From Candidatus Thiothrix putei (GTDB lineage Bacteria > Pseudomonadota > Gammaproteobacteria > Thiotrichales > Thiotrichaceae), in contig CP124756.1 of NCBI GenBank assembly GCA_029972225.1, positions 2,028,001 through 2,092,000 of the forward strand: DNA of 64,000 nucleotides, read 5' to 3'. The translations under genes and the position numbers were made by a program. Shown here piece after piece: positions 56,521 to 64,000 of the stretch. The notes beneath the pieces were generated by a model that was not told where the DNA came from, searched no databases, and was given only the letters and a program-made list of their open reading frames with translations. How positions within the stretch are numbered: position 1 is the stretch's first letter; every line of letters begins with the position of its first letter.

Positions 56521-57031
56521 TGACCGTGAAATTCCTTTATGTTTGTTGTTCAACCGCATTAATCATTGGAAATCCGTTAGCCTATTGTTTGCTGCTGTCA
56601 GCCGTTTGGGTAACGGGGTGTTTTGGTATGTGCTGATGCTGATGCTGCCACTGATTTATGGCACAACTGCCGTGCCGGTATCTTTGCACATGGGTTTAGT
56701 GGGCTTGGCGGGAGTCTTGATCTACAAGTGGCTGAAAACCTCGACTGAGCGGGTGCGTCCTTACCATCACAACGGTGATATTTTCCAGAATGTTGCTGCA
56801 CTTGATCAGTTTAGTTTTCCCTCTGGGCATACTTTACACGCGGTTGGTTTCACATTGATATTGCTGCATTACTACCCAGAATGGGCGTTGCTGGTCGTGC
56901 CGTTTACGGTGCTGGTGGCGTTGTCACGGGTCATTTTGGGGCTGCATTACCCTAGCGATGTGCTGATCGGAGCGTTTTTAGGGGCTGGATTAGCACAAGG
57001 CAGTTTCTGTGTGTTGTCTTGCTTATTTTAA
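56498..57031 (+). CDS. PAP2-family membrane phosphatase
   Basis: 177 aa with 4-5 membrane helices. Complete PAP2 signature: KTSTERVRP (motif 1), FSFPSGHTLHAVG (motif 2), LSRVILGLHYPSD (motif 3). It would dephosphorylate phosphatidic acid, undecaprenyl-PP or a similar lipid at the membrane. In this context, making diacylglycerol as acceptor for the adjacent glycosyltransferases is an attractive but unproven role. Confidence 0.92.
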   Translation: MKLLHRLNDREIPLCLLFNRINHWKSVSLLFAAVSRLGNGVFWYVLMLMLPLIYGTTAVPVSLHMGLVGLAGVLIYKWLKTSTERVRPYHHNGDIFQNVAALDQFSFPSGHTLHAVGFTLILLHYYPEWALLVVPFTVLVALSRVILGLHYPSDVLIGAFLGAGLAQGSFCVLSCLF

Positions 57032-57044
57032 GTGGGTATAGGTT

Positions 57045-57719
57045 ATGACATTACAACCTGTGACGTTAGAAGGCCGTTTGGTGCGCCTTGAACCCTTGAT
57101 TGAGTGGCATTTGTCCGACTTGTTGCAAGCGGCTCGTGACGAAAATATCTGGAAATACATGTTCTACGGTGATATGACCGAACGAGCGCAGATGGAAGCC
57201 TTTATTAATAACGCTATCCGTTTGCGTGAAGGCGGAACTGACTTGCCGTTTGCTGTCATTGATAATGCCTCCGGTCGGGCGATTGGCAGTACTCGTTTCC
57301 GCGATATTTGCATGAAACACATGAGGCTAGAAATCGGTGGTACTTGGTACGCGCCTGAATACCAACGCAGCGGGGTTAATCTTGAAAGCAAATACCTACT
57401 GCTACGCCATGCGTTTGAAACGTTTGGTATTTTGCGGGTGCAATTCAAAACTGATATCCGCAATGTGGCTTCACGCCGTTCATTAGAAAAAATGGGGGCG
57501 GTACAAGAAGGTATTTTGCGTCGTAGCGCGATTATGCCGGATGGTGTTATCCGTGATACGGCAATCTACAGTATCCTTGACACCGAGTGGGGCAGGGTGA
57601 AACAAGGCATTGAAGCCCGGCTGCAACGGAATAACCCGCATCATGCGCTTGCCTTATCAGAGTCAGGGTATTACCACTCACCACTGGTGAATGCAGCAAC
57701 GAATTCTTTGCTGCCTTAG
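57045..57719 (+). CDS. GNAT-family N-acetyltransferase (RimJ/RimL-like)
   Basis: 224 aa. N-terminal half LEGRLVRLEPLIEWHLSDLL is typical of RimJ/RimL-type GNATs. The acetyl-CoA loop region is around EIGGTWYAPEYQRSGVNLES, and VQFKTDIRNVASRRSLEKMG is the classic C-terminal GNAT strand-helix. Substrate unknown (protein N-terminus or small molecule). 13 bp after the PAP2 gene, probably in the same operon. Confidence 0.88.
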   Translation: MTLQPVTLEGRLVRLEPLIEWHLSDLLQAARDENIWKYMFYGDMTERAQMEAFINNAIRLREGGTDLPFAVIDNASGRAIGSTRFRDICMKHMRLEIGGTWYAPEYQRSGVNLESKYLLLRHAFETFGILRVQFKTDIRNVASRRSLEKMGAVQEGILRRSAIMPDGVIRDTAIYSILDTEWGRVKQGIEARLQRNNPHHALALSESGYYHSPLVNAATNSLLP

Positions 57720-57788
57720 CGTTTCAGGAGATTTAGGTTTTCCGGTATACTCTGGTGTTTTCACCACTGTTTGGGATAGCTGCGCTCC

Positions 57789-58982
57789 ATGAACCCTGAT
57801 CTTGCCCGCTTGCAAGCCTACCCGTTTGAACGCATTCGTACCTTGCTGCAAGGCATTAGCCCTGCGGATTTGCCCGCAGTATCGTTGGCAATGGGGGAGC
57901 CGAAGCACCCGACACCGGCATTTATCGCTGAAGCCATTGCTGCGAATATGAGCGGTTTGGCGAATTACCCGTTGACCAAAGGCAGTGCAGCGTTACGTGA
58001 AACGATTGCTAAGTGGTTGATGCAGCGTTTTCAACTTCCGGCCGGTTCGGTAGATGCGGAACAACACGTCATCCCTGTCAACGGTACACGTGAGGCATTG
58101 TTTGCGTTTGCCCAAGCGGTGGTAGCACGCCAGGCGGATGCTGCGATTGTTATGCCTAACCCGTTCTACCAGATTTACGAAGGGGCAGCCTTATTGGCAG
58201 GGGCAGAACCGGTGTTCCTGAATTGCACGGAAGAGAACGGTTTTATTCCAGACTTTGCGGCAGTGCCTGCGGCGACATGGGCGCGTTGCCAGTTGCTTTA
58301 TATTTGCAGCCCCGGTAATCCCACGGGTGCGGTGATGCCGTTGGAAACCTTGCAATTGATCCTGAAACTCGCGGAAGCGCATGATTTTATCGTCGCATCT
58401 GATGAGTGCTATTCCGAACTCTACGCCGATGAAGCCAATCCACCGCCAGGGTTATTGCAAGCGGCTGCGGCGATGGGCAATACGGCATGGAAGCGTTGCG
58501 TGGTATTTCATAGCTTGTCGAAACGTTCCAACGCGCCGGGGATGCGTTCCGGTTTTGTGGCGGGCGATGCCGCTATTCTCCAGCAGTTTTTGTTATTCCG
58601 CACGTATCATGGTTGCGCGATGTCACCACCCTTTCAAGCGGCAAGTGTGGCGGCGTGGGCGGATGAAGCACATGTGCTGGAAAACCGTGAGTTGTACCGG
58701 CAGAAATTTGCGGCAGTGATGGATATACTTGCTCCCGTGCTGGATGTGACCATGCCCCCGGCAGGTTTCTACCTGTGGCCTAAAACGCCGGTGGATGATG
58801 CTGCGTTTACCCGTGAATTGTTTGCCCGTGCACACGTCAATGTGGTTCCCGGTAGCTATTTGTCGCGGGAAGCGGGAGGGATCAATCCGGGGGCAGGGCG
58901 GGTACGCTTGGCATTGGTTGCCCCTTTAAATGAATGTATTGAAGCGGCGGAACGTATCCGGCGCGTCGTTGAAACCCTTTAA
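57789..58982 (+). CDS. dapC: Succinyldiaminopimelate transaminase
   Basis: 397 aa. PLP fold-type I aminotransferase that converts N-succinyl-2-amino-6-oxopimelate to N-succinyl-LL-diaminopimelate in the lysine/peptidoglycan pathway. Motifs: AMGEPKHPTPAFI at the start, NPFYQIYEGAALLAGAEPVF, SPGNPTGAVMP, DECYSELY, and PLP-Lys in HSLSKRSNAPGMRSGF. Located 15 bp before dapD, the preceding pathway enzyme, which supports DapC over other class I transaminases. Confidence 0.93.
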   Translation: MNPDLARLQAYPFERIRTLLQGISPADLPAVSLAMGEPKHPTPAFIAEAIAANMSGLANYPLTKGSAALRETIAKWLMQRFQLPAGSVDAEQHVIPVNGTREALFAFAQAVVARQADAAIVMPNPFYQIYEGAALLAGAEPVFLNCTEENGFIPDFAAVPAATWARCQLLYICSPGNPTGAVMPLETLQLILKLAEAHDFIVASDECYSELYADEANPPPGLLQAAAAMGNTAWKRCVVFHSLSKRSNAPGMRSGFVAGDAAILQQFLLFRTYHGCAMSPPFQAASVAAWADEAHVLENRELYRQKFAAVMDILAPVLDVTMPPAGFYLWPKTPVDDAAFTRELFARAHVNVVPGSYLSREAGGINPGAGRVRLALVAPLNECIEAAERIRRVVETL

Positions 58983-58997
58983 AATTTGGAGAAAAGA

Positions 58998-59831
58998 ATG
59001 TCAGAAGTAAGCCAACTGCAAAGCATTATCGAAGAAGCCTTCGAGCGCCGCGCCGACATCAACCCGCGCAATGCTGAAAGCCCAGTTCGCGATGCCGTGA
59101 ATGAGGCGTTGGAACTGCTGAATGCAGGTAAATTGCGCATTGCCACCCAACACGGTGTGGGCAACTGGGAAGTGAACCAGTGGTTGAAAAAGGCGGTGCT
59201 GCTGTCGTTCCGCTTAAACGATAACGAAGTGATGGATGGCGGTTGCACCAACTATTACGACAAAGTGCCTTCCAAATTTGCGGGGATGAGCGCGAATGAA
59301 TTTGCGGCGGGTGGCGTGCGTGTGGTGCCAAATGCGATTGCGCGTCGTGGTTCCTATATCGCACCGGGCTGTGTGCTGATGCCATCTTACGTCAATATTG
59401 GCGCGTATGTGGATAGTGGCACGATGGTGGATACCTGGGCAACGGTGGGTTCTTGTGCACAAATCGGTAAGAACGTGCATTTGTCCGGCGGCGTGGGCAT
59501 CGGTGGCGTGTTAGAGCCAGTGCAAGCAGGCCCTACTATTATCGAAGACAACTGCTTTATTGGCGCACGTTCGGAAGTCGTCGAGGGTGTGATTGTGGAA
59601 GAGGGCGCGGTGATTTCGATGGGCGTTTACATCGGTCAAAGCACGCGCATTTATGATCGCGAAACCGGCGAAGTGATGTACGGGCGCGTTCCGGCGGGTT
59701 CTGTGGTGGTTTCCGGCAACTTGCCCTCCAGCGATGGCAAATACAGCCTGTACTGTGCCGTTATCGTGAAGAAAGTTGATGCAAAAACCCGTAGTAAGGT
59801 GGGTATTAACGAATTGTTGCGGGATATTTGA
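58998..59831 (+). CDS. dapD: Tetrahydrodipicolinate N-succinyltransferase
   Basis: 277 aa from the ATG at 58998 (GGAG 6 nt upstream; an in-frame TTG at 58986 is rejected). Uses succinyl-CoA to succinylate tetrahydrodipicolinate. N-terminal helical part ending [16 protein letters not shown], then left-handed beta-helix hexapeptide repeats ([60 protein letters not shown]). Full length. Forms an operon with dapC and ends at a strong terminator. Confidence 0.97.
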   Translation: MSEVSQLQSIIEEAFERRADINPRNAESPVRDAVNEALELLNAGKLRIATQHGVGNWEVNQWLKKAVLLSFRLNDNEVMDGGCTNYYDKVPSKFAGMSANEFAAGGVRVVPNAIARRGSYIAPGCVLMPSYVNIGAYVDSGTMVDTWATVGSCAQIGKNVHLSGGVGIGGVLEPVQAGPTIIEDNCFIGARSEVVEGVIVEEGAVISMGVYIGQSTRIYDRETGEVMYGRVPAGSVVVSGNLPSSDGKYSLYCAVIVKKVDAKTRSKVGINELLRDI

Positions 59832-59838
59832 TGGTTTC

Positions 59839-59870
59839 GGCTGCCTGTATCATGACAGGCAGCCATTTTT
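59839..59870 (+). terminator. Intrinsic terminator after dapD
   Basis: Perfect 10-bp stem GGCTGCCTGT / ACAGGCAGCC with a 6-nt loop ATCATG, followed by ATTTTT, 8 bp past the dapD stop. Confidence 0.92.
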
Positions 59871-59899
59871 CATAAATATATATTAAATACAATGCTTAT

Positions 59900-62533
59900 T
59901 TAAGACACAGGTACTGGTACTGAAGAGTCGAATGTCGAAAAATCAGCTCCAATTGGGCGAACCCGATAATAATAGCGAACGGTAGTAGGCGGTATTGCAT
60001 GGGTAAACGTATTACCTGAAACTGGTGCTGCTACTAAACTATAGGCTTCGCATGTGTCGCCGAATGGGGTGCTGCTGACGGTACAACGCTCAATGAAGAA
60101 TGGTACATCCGTTCGCCCATAAGTCCAGTTCAAGGTGACATTATTGCCGGATTTTGTTGCGGTCAAAACAGGTGGCGCAAGCGTGGTCACGTCGACAATG
60201 CCAGATGGCTCTGATAGCTCAGTGATCTTAGAAGTTTTACCGTTAAATATTACACTGACATCACGGTAAGCTCTTACCCTAAAACGGTAGGTTCCCGGTG
60301 AAGATACCGAAATAGTTTTGGTGGTAATGCCAGAAAGAGTCGTGCCAGCAAGCGTAAATGTGGAGCACTCCGCATTCGTACAACGTTCAATCCTGAATCC
60401 GGTTTCATCGCTACTATTGTCTGTCCAGTTAAATCTGAGCTTTGTACTACTCAGGGCTTGTGCTACAAGGTTTGACGGAGCAGTTGGCAGTGCTGGTGTC
60501 CTCAGCGTAACAGTTGAAGAGAAGTTGGAATCAACCGCCTTGATTTTGATGCCGTTCACTGTCTTTTCTAAGGATCTTTCTGCACTGACTCTGTAATTGA
60601 ATACCGTGTCTGGTTTCGGTGGTGTTATACCATTAAGCAATTCTGTCTTATTGGCTGGTGCGGTGAATGTACTACCATTGCTACCACAAACCTCACCTTG
60701 GCATTCCTCGCGGTAGATACGGAATAGGGTTTCGTCTTGACTGTTGTCAGTCCATCTGAGAATAACCTTGCTGCCGCTCAACGCGGCTGAAGTCAGCATA
60801 CTGGTTGGTTCTGTTGAAGGGGGAATCAAAACTGGGGCATTTGGCAATGGGAGCGTGGTTGCATTTGCTGAACTTGAATAGTCGGAATACAGACGGTTGC
60901 TTGTTGTTCCCTTGTACGCCCGCACTTTGTAATAATAGGTGGTATTAGGAGCAATCGGTAGTGTGGCTGTGTTGGTGTTCTGGTAAAGAATGGTACTTCC
61001 GCTACCTGTCCTTCTGCTAACAGAAACGAGGGCGGGGGCAGAACAGTTTTCCTGTGCGGTGCAACGCATTAACTCAAAGCCTACTTCATCAGTGCTATTG
61101 TCCTGCCATGTAACCGCTACTTTACTGCTGCCAATTTCTGTGGCAATAAGATTGGTTGGCGCTGGCAGTGCAGGTGCTGCTGCTACGGTTGCTTCAGCCG
61201 GAGCGGAATATTCCGAGTAAACCGTATCTTTAACTGCTCGTACACGGTAGGTGTATGTGCCGGGTGATAGTCCGCTGTCGCTATAGGTACTCACATCGGG
61301 GGTGGGGGCAGTCGTGTGAATTTCGGTGAAGGGTGGAGCCGCTTCGCCAAAACAGGTGTAGGTGTTACCTGCACAGCGTTCAATGCTGAAGCCGGTTTCA
61401 TTGTCGCTGTTATCCGTCCAGGCTAGGTCCACCTGATTACCTGTCGGTGTGGCGGTGAGATTCGTTGGTGCTGCTAGTATTGGGTAGGCAAAAACCTGTA
61501 TCCGGTGGTTTCCTTCGTCTGCAACATAAACTTCACCATTGTCGGTAGTGAGTATCCCCATGGATTCACCGGAGGATAGCTGACCATCCCCGTTACCATT
61601 GGCTCCCCATGAGCTAATAATGGTTGAGGAGCCATCCATTTTAGTGATTTTATTTCCAGATCCAGCACTGAGTGTGGCATACAGGTTATGGTCTTTGTCG
61701 ACAGTCAAGCCACGCGGCGATACCGTAGGATGAAAAGGAGCGTTCATGAGCGCAAGGTTGTATGTTGGTGGAGTCGTCGTCGTAATTTCATTGAAGGTGT
61801 ATTTCCAGATGCCACTGCCGGGGATATTGTTGATACTGGTGTACACGGTTGCTTGTGAGCCATCTGATGGATTGGCATCGACGGCAATGCCGTTAGCCCT
61901 TATACCATAATAGCCAATATCACCTTTTGCTAAAAATTGTCCTGTATACTTATTGAAAACCTGAATTTTTCCATTGTAGTCATCGACTACAAATACGAAA
62001 TTTTCGGCTACCTCGATACCTACAGGTGAAAAAAGCTGACCATCTGCACCGTTATAGAGCGTGGAACTTCCCCACTGAGAGGTGGTGTGGTTGGGGGATA
62101 CATCAGGTGGGAGAGCGTTGGGATTTAGCAGCTCACCTTCCAATGTAAACTTTTGGACTTTTGACGAATTTGCTCCGTTAGACGAGGGAGTAGCAGGGCC
62201 TTCCACGACATAAACCACATTTTCATCAATGGCGATACCTGTAGGTCTAAGAGGGGCAGGGCTGGTAGACCATTTTTTGATGAAAGTCCCCGTCTTACTG
62301 AATTTCTGGATACGTGTATTGCCTTTGTCCGCCACATACACATTACCTGCACTGTCGACGGCGACATCAGCGGGTTGTTGGAGATTGCCATCACCATTAG
62401 ATGGTGTGCCGTTGCCCCAGTTTCGGACTAATGAGGGAGGGTCTTCCGCATTAGCTGCGGGGGTGAAGATTGTGAGAGTCAGTAAGAGTAGGCCAAGCCA
62501 GTATAGCTTGGGGTGTGTGCTTGCGATATTCAT
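59900..62533 (-). CDS. Secreted NHL beta-propeller and FN3-repeat protein
   Basis: 877 aa. Signal peptide LYWLGLLLLTLTIFTPAANA. Residues ~35-360 form an NHL-type propeller (QQPADVAVDSAGNVYVADKG; DNGEVYVADEGNHRIQVFAY). The rest is about five FN3-like domains of 90-100 aa each with the repeating motif VDLAWTDNSDNETGFSIERC / LRFNWTDNSSDETGFRIERC, and paired Cys residues in each. No enzyme motif and no C-terminal anchor. Likely a periplasmic or extracellular binding or scaffolding protein. Faces dapD convergently. Confidence 0.88.
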   Translation of the reverse strand: MNIASTHPKLYWLGLLLLTLTIFTPAANAEDPPSLVRNWGNGTPSNGDGNLQQPADVAVDSAGNVYVADKGNTRIQKFSKTGTFIKKWSTSPAPLRPTGIAIDENVVYVVEGPATPSSNGANSSKVQKFTLEGELLNPNALPPDVSPNHTTSQWGSSTLYNGADGQLFSPVGIEVAENFVFVVDDYNGKIQVFNKYTGQFLAKGDIGYYGIRANGIAVDANPSDGSQATVYTSINNIPGSGIWKYTFNEITTTTPPTYNLALMNAPFHPTVSPRGLTVDKDHNLYATLSAGSGNKITKMDGSSTIISSWGANGNGDGQLSSGESMGILTTDNGEVYVADEGNHRIQVFAYPILAAPTNLTATPTGNQVDLAWTDNSDNETGFSIERCAGNTYTCFGEAAPPFTEIHTTAPTPDVSTYSDSGLSPGTYTYRVRAVKDTVYSEYSAPAEATVAAAPALPAPTNLIATEIGSSKVAVTWQDNSTDEVGFELMRCTAQENCSAPALVSVSRRTGSGSTILYQNTNTATLPIAPNTTYYYKVRAYKGTTSNRLYSDYSSSANATTLPLPNAPVLIPPSTEPTSMLTSAALSGSKVILRWTDNSQDETLFRIYREECQGEVCGSNGSTFTAPANKTELLNGITPPKPDTVFNYRVSAERSLEKTVNGIKIKAVDSNFSSTVTLRTPALPTAPSNLVAQALSSTKLRFNWTDNSSDETGFRIERCTNAECSTFTLAGTTLSGITTKTISVSSPGTYRFRVRAYRDVSVIFNGKTSKITELSEPSGIVDVTTLAPPVLTATKSGNNVTLNWTYGRTDVPFFIERCTVSSTPFGDTCEAYSLVAAPVSGNTFTHAIPPTTVRYYYRVRPIGADFSTFDSSVPVPVS

Positions 62534-62823
62534 AAATAATCCTCCATTTGTATTTTATAAATAAGATAATATTATTTACATTTATTTATTAGAAGATAAA
62601 ATTTACAATCAAAAAGTATTTTTTATGTTGTTTTTTAGATAAGTACTTATGCAAAAGTTTTTCGGAAAAACCACCCCTTACAAATCAATCGGTTACGATT
62701 GCAAAGTTCCGAGTAACTTATGCCTAAGTACTTAACTTATTTTGTTTGTCTTGGTTTTGAAAATAAAAGGTTTTTTTGATTAACTTATGACCAAATTTCT
62801 GCTTATTATGTCCTTTCTTAATA
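62534..62823. other. AT-rich intergenic region
   Basis: 290 bp between two minus-strand genes. No ORF of note; homopolymer A/T runs and a short GTTTTTCGGAAAAAC palindrome at about 62656. It should carry the promoter of the NHL/FN3 gene. Confidence 0.5.
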
Positions 62824-63999
62824 CTAGTGCAATATCCGTTGTAAGGCGCGGTATTTAGGTGCTGCTTCTGGCGCTTGGTTGATATGTTCTTTTATTCCCC
62901 AGCTACCATAAGCCTGATAGGTGCGCGGCGCTGAAAACGCCACAAACAAACCATTGCCGGTGATTTTCTGCCAACCTTCCAGAAACTCGACGTACAGCGC
63001 TTCCATTGGTTGGGCGCGGTTAGCACCAATGTATTGCGGGTTGGGGAAATCGCGGATGGAACGGGATTTGCGATCCACCAAGTGTTGCCCGCCTTCGTAA
63101 GCGATCAGTCTGATACCGTATTGTTTAGCAATATCAGCCTGTTTTTGTACCCGGTCGAGGACATTTTGAATCGAGTAGGCATTACGTTCGTCCTTCAATA
63201 AGCGGAAGATGTCTTCCGTGGTGCGTACTTCTCCTTGCTGCTTGTCATGCACATAGAAATAGGGGGCTATGGCTAAGGCATCCGTGTGTTGGTGGGCGTT
63301 GCCATAACTGAGCAATAAAGCGCTGAGTTTCGGGTTGGCTGCCCAGCTTCCCAATACCCTTACCAGCCGGTCGGTATTACCAAAGGTTTGCTGCCAGAGA
63401 CGGAATACCTCCAGCGACCGTTTGATGTAGTACTTGTGTCCCGCCTGTGCGGGATCAGTGTCGAGCTTGTGCTGTGTTCCCATTTGTTTGGTGTAATGCG
63501 CTTGGGTGAAAACAGGATTCCACGCTTCGTTGGTGTATTCCACATAAGCTTTTAAGTGAGGACGTAGGTGCTGGCGCACATAATCAGCGTATTGCTGCAC
63601 CAAATGGTCATCAGCAGCATGGGGGATATTAAACCATGCATCAGCGTTCAATTGATTTGCCAATTTAACCATCACTTCCAGTGGTGCACCCCGACGGCCT
63701 TCTGCACCAGCCCACGTCGCTTGTGACATGCGCGGCATCTGTTGCCATGAAGTGAGCGGGTTGCGGGTAATGCCTGACATGTTCATGAAGCGGAGGGTTT
63801 TGAAATCCTTCATAAACGCTAAATAGTCGGGGTTAAATAAGATACTGTCATGATGAGTCACGAAGTCGCGGTAATCGTCATCGCACTCACCCGCACTGTT
63901 GACCCGTTTGAATGGGTTGTTGGCACAAATGCCGCCGGGTAATAACACCCGGATATTGCGCAAGTGATTGTTCGTGTTGGTCTGGGTAATACGCAGGGT
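62824..63999 (-). CDS. Possible carbohydrate-active/cellulose-binding-type protein (5' partial)
   Basis: The frame is open to the end of the window (TLRITQTNTNNHLRNIRVLL), so the start lies outside; the ATG at 63963 is internal. The sequence has a barrel-like feel: NADAWFNIPHAADDHLVQQY; AYVEYTNEAWNPVFTQAHYT with a Glu after a beta-strand; LIAYEGGQHLVD with a second Glu. This pattern is seen in proteins annotated as cellulose-binding or clan GH-A-like, and the two Glu residues could be acid/base and nucleophile. I cannot name the family firmly. Confidence 0.65.
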   Translation of the reverse strand, partial: TLRITQTNTNNHLRNIRVLLPGGICANNPFKRVNSAGECDDDYRDFVTHHDSILFNPDYLAFMKDFKTLRFMNMSGITRNPLTSWQQMPRMSQATWAGAEGRRGAPLEVMVKLANQLNADAWFNIPHAADDHLVQQYADYVRQHLRPHLKAYVEYTNEAWNPVFTQAHYTKQMGTQHKLDTDPAQAGHKYYIKRSLEVFRLWQQTFGNTDRLVRVLGSWAANPKLSALLLSYGNAHQHTDALAIAPYFYVHDKQQGEVRTTEDIFRLLKDERNAYSIQNVLDRVQKQADIAKQYGIRLIAYEGGQHLVDRKSRSIRDFPNPQYIGANRAQPMEALYVEFLEGWQKITGNGLFVAFSAPRTYQAYGSWGIKEHINQAPEAAPKYRALQRILH

Positions 64000-64000
64000 G

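Noticed and set aside
62650..62675. GTTTTTCGGAAAAAC palindrome as a terminator
   Set aside because: It is over 140 bp downstream of no gene that ends here, both neighbours being on the minus strand, and the A/T stem is weak.
1..64000. tRNA, rRNA, riboswitch or CRISPR elements
   Set aside because: None recognised on reading through the intergenic regions; a covariance-model search was not possible.

Overview
The window looks like chromosomal DNA of a gammaproteobacterium. GlnS, DapC/DapD, Bcp, Kup, PhoB and a NarX/NarL-type pair all fit that group. A Thiothrix-like (Thiotrichales) host is my guess from overall flavour and is not proven by anything here. Ordinary chromosomal genes lie at both ends (about 1-11.7 kb and 43.8-64 kb). 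Between them is a decayed accessory region of about 31 kb, full of insertion sequences.

Left block (1-11.7 kb): a SNF2 helicase (5' end outside the window), a DEDDy 3'-5' exonuclease, a NarX/NarL-like two-component system on the minus strand, an EF-G-like GTPase, glnS, a TDT/SLAC1-type membrane transporter and a small conserved protein. The NarX-like kinase seems to have lost half of its periplasmic domain and its second membrane helix.

Middle block (11.9-43.6 kb): an insertion-sequence graveyard comes first. It holds an IS630 element split by another IS630, an IS3 remnant, and an IS1-type element split by a complete IS66. Next is a minus-strand array of secreted-protein genes. Read in the direction of transcription it consists of: a giant right-handed beta-helix/Ig/FN3 protein (about 3,070 aa when reconstructed, with near-identical 879-bp tandem repeats); a Sec-exported RHS toxin with a Hint domain and an HNH/EndoVII-like tip; an Imm50-type immunity protein; a tiny membrane protein; a large Ig/H-lectin-like/PKD protein; and a membrane-anchored transglutaminase-like protein. 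Both giant genes are broken by insertion sequences (a single-ORF IS66 in one; an IS30 and an IS5-like element in the other). The first also carries a 1-nt frameshift. The RHS toxin and its immunity gene are intact. An IS1595 element sits just upstream of the array.

Right block (43.8-64 kb): a GH13 alpha-amylase-family enzyme with a beta-propeller protein; Bcp peroxiredoxin with an alpha/beta hydrolase; a YfdX-like protein; and the potassium transporter Kup. A second, intact copy of the first IS630 lies only 7 bp from the kup start codon. Then comes a plus-strand cluster of two GT4 glycosyltransferases, PhoB, a PAP2 phosphatase and a GNAT. Pho-box-like sites precede phoB and the second glycosyltransferase, which suggests phosphate-controlled glycolipid or envelope-glycan synthesis. 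dapC-dapD follow, closed by a strong terminator. The window ends with an NHL/FN3 secreted protein and the 3' part of a gene possibly concerned with carbohydrate.

I saw no tRNA, rRNA or CRISPR array.
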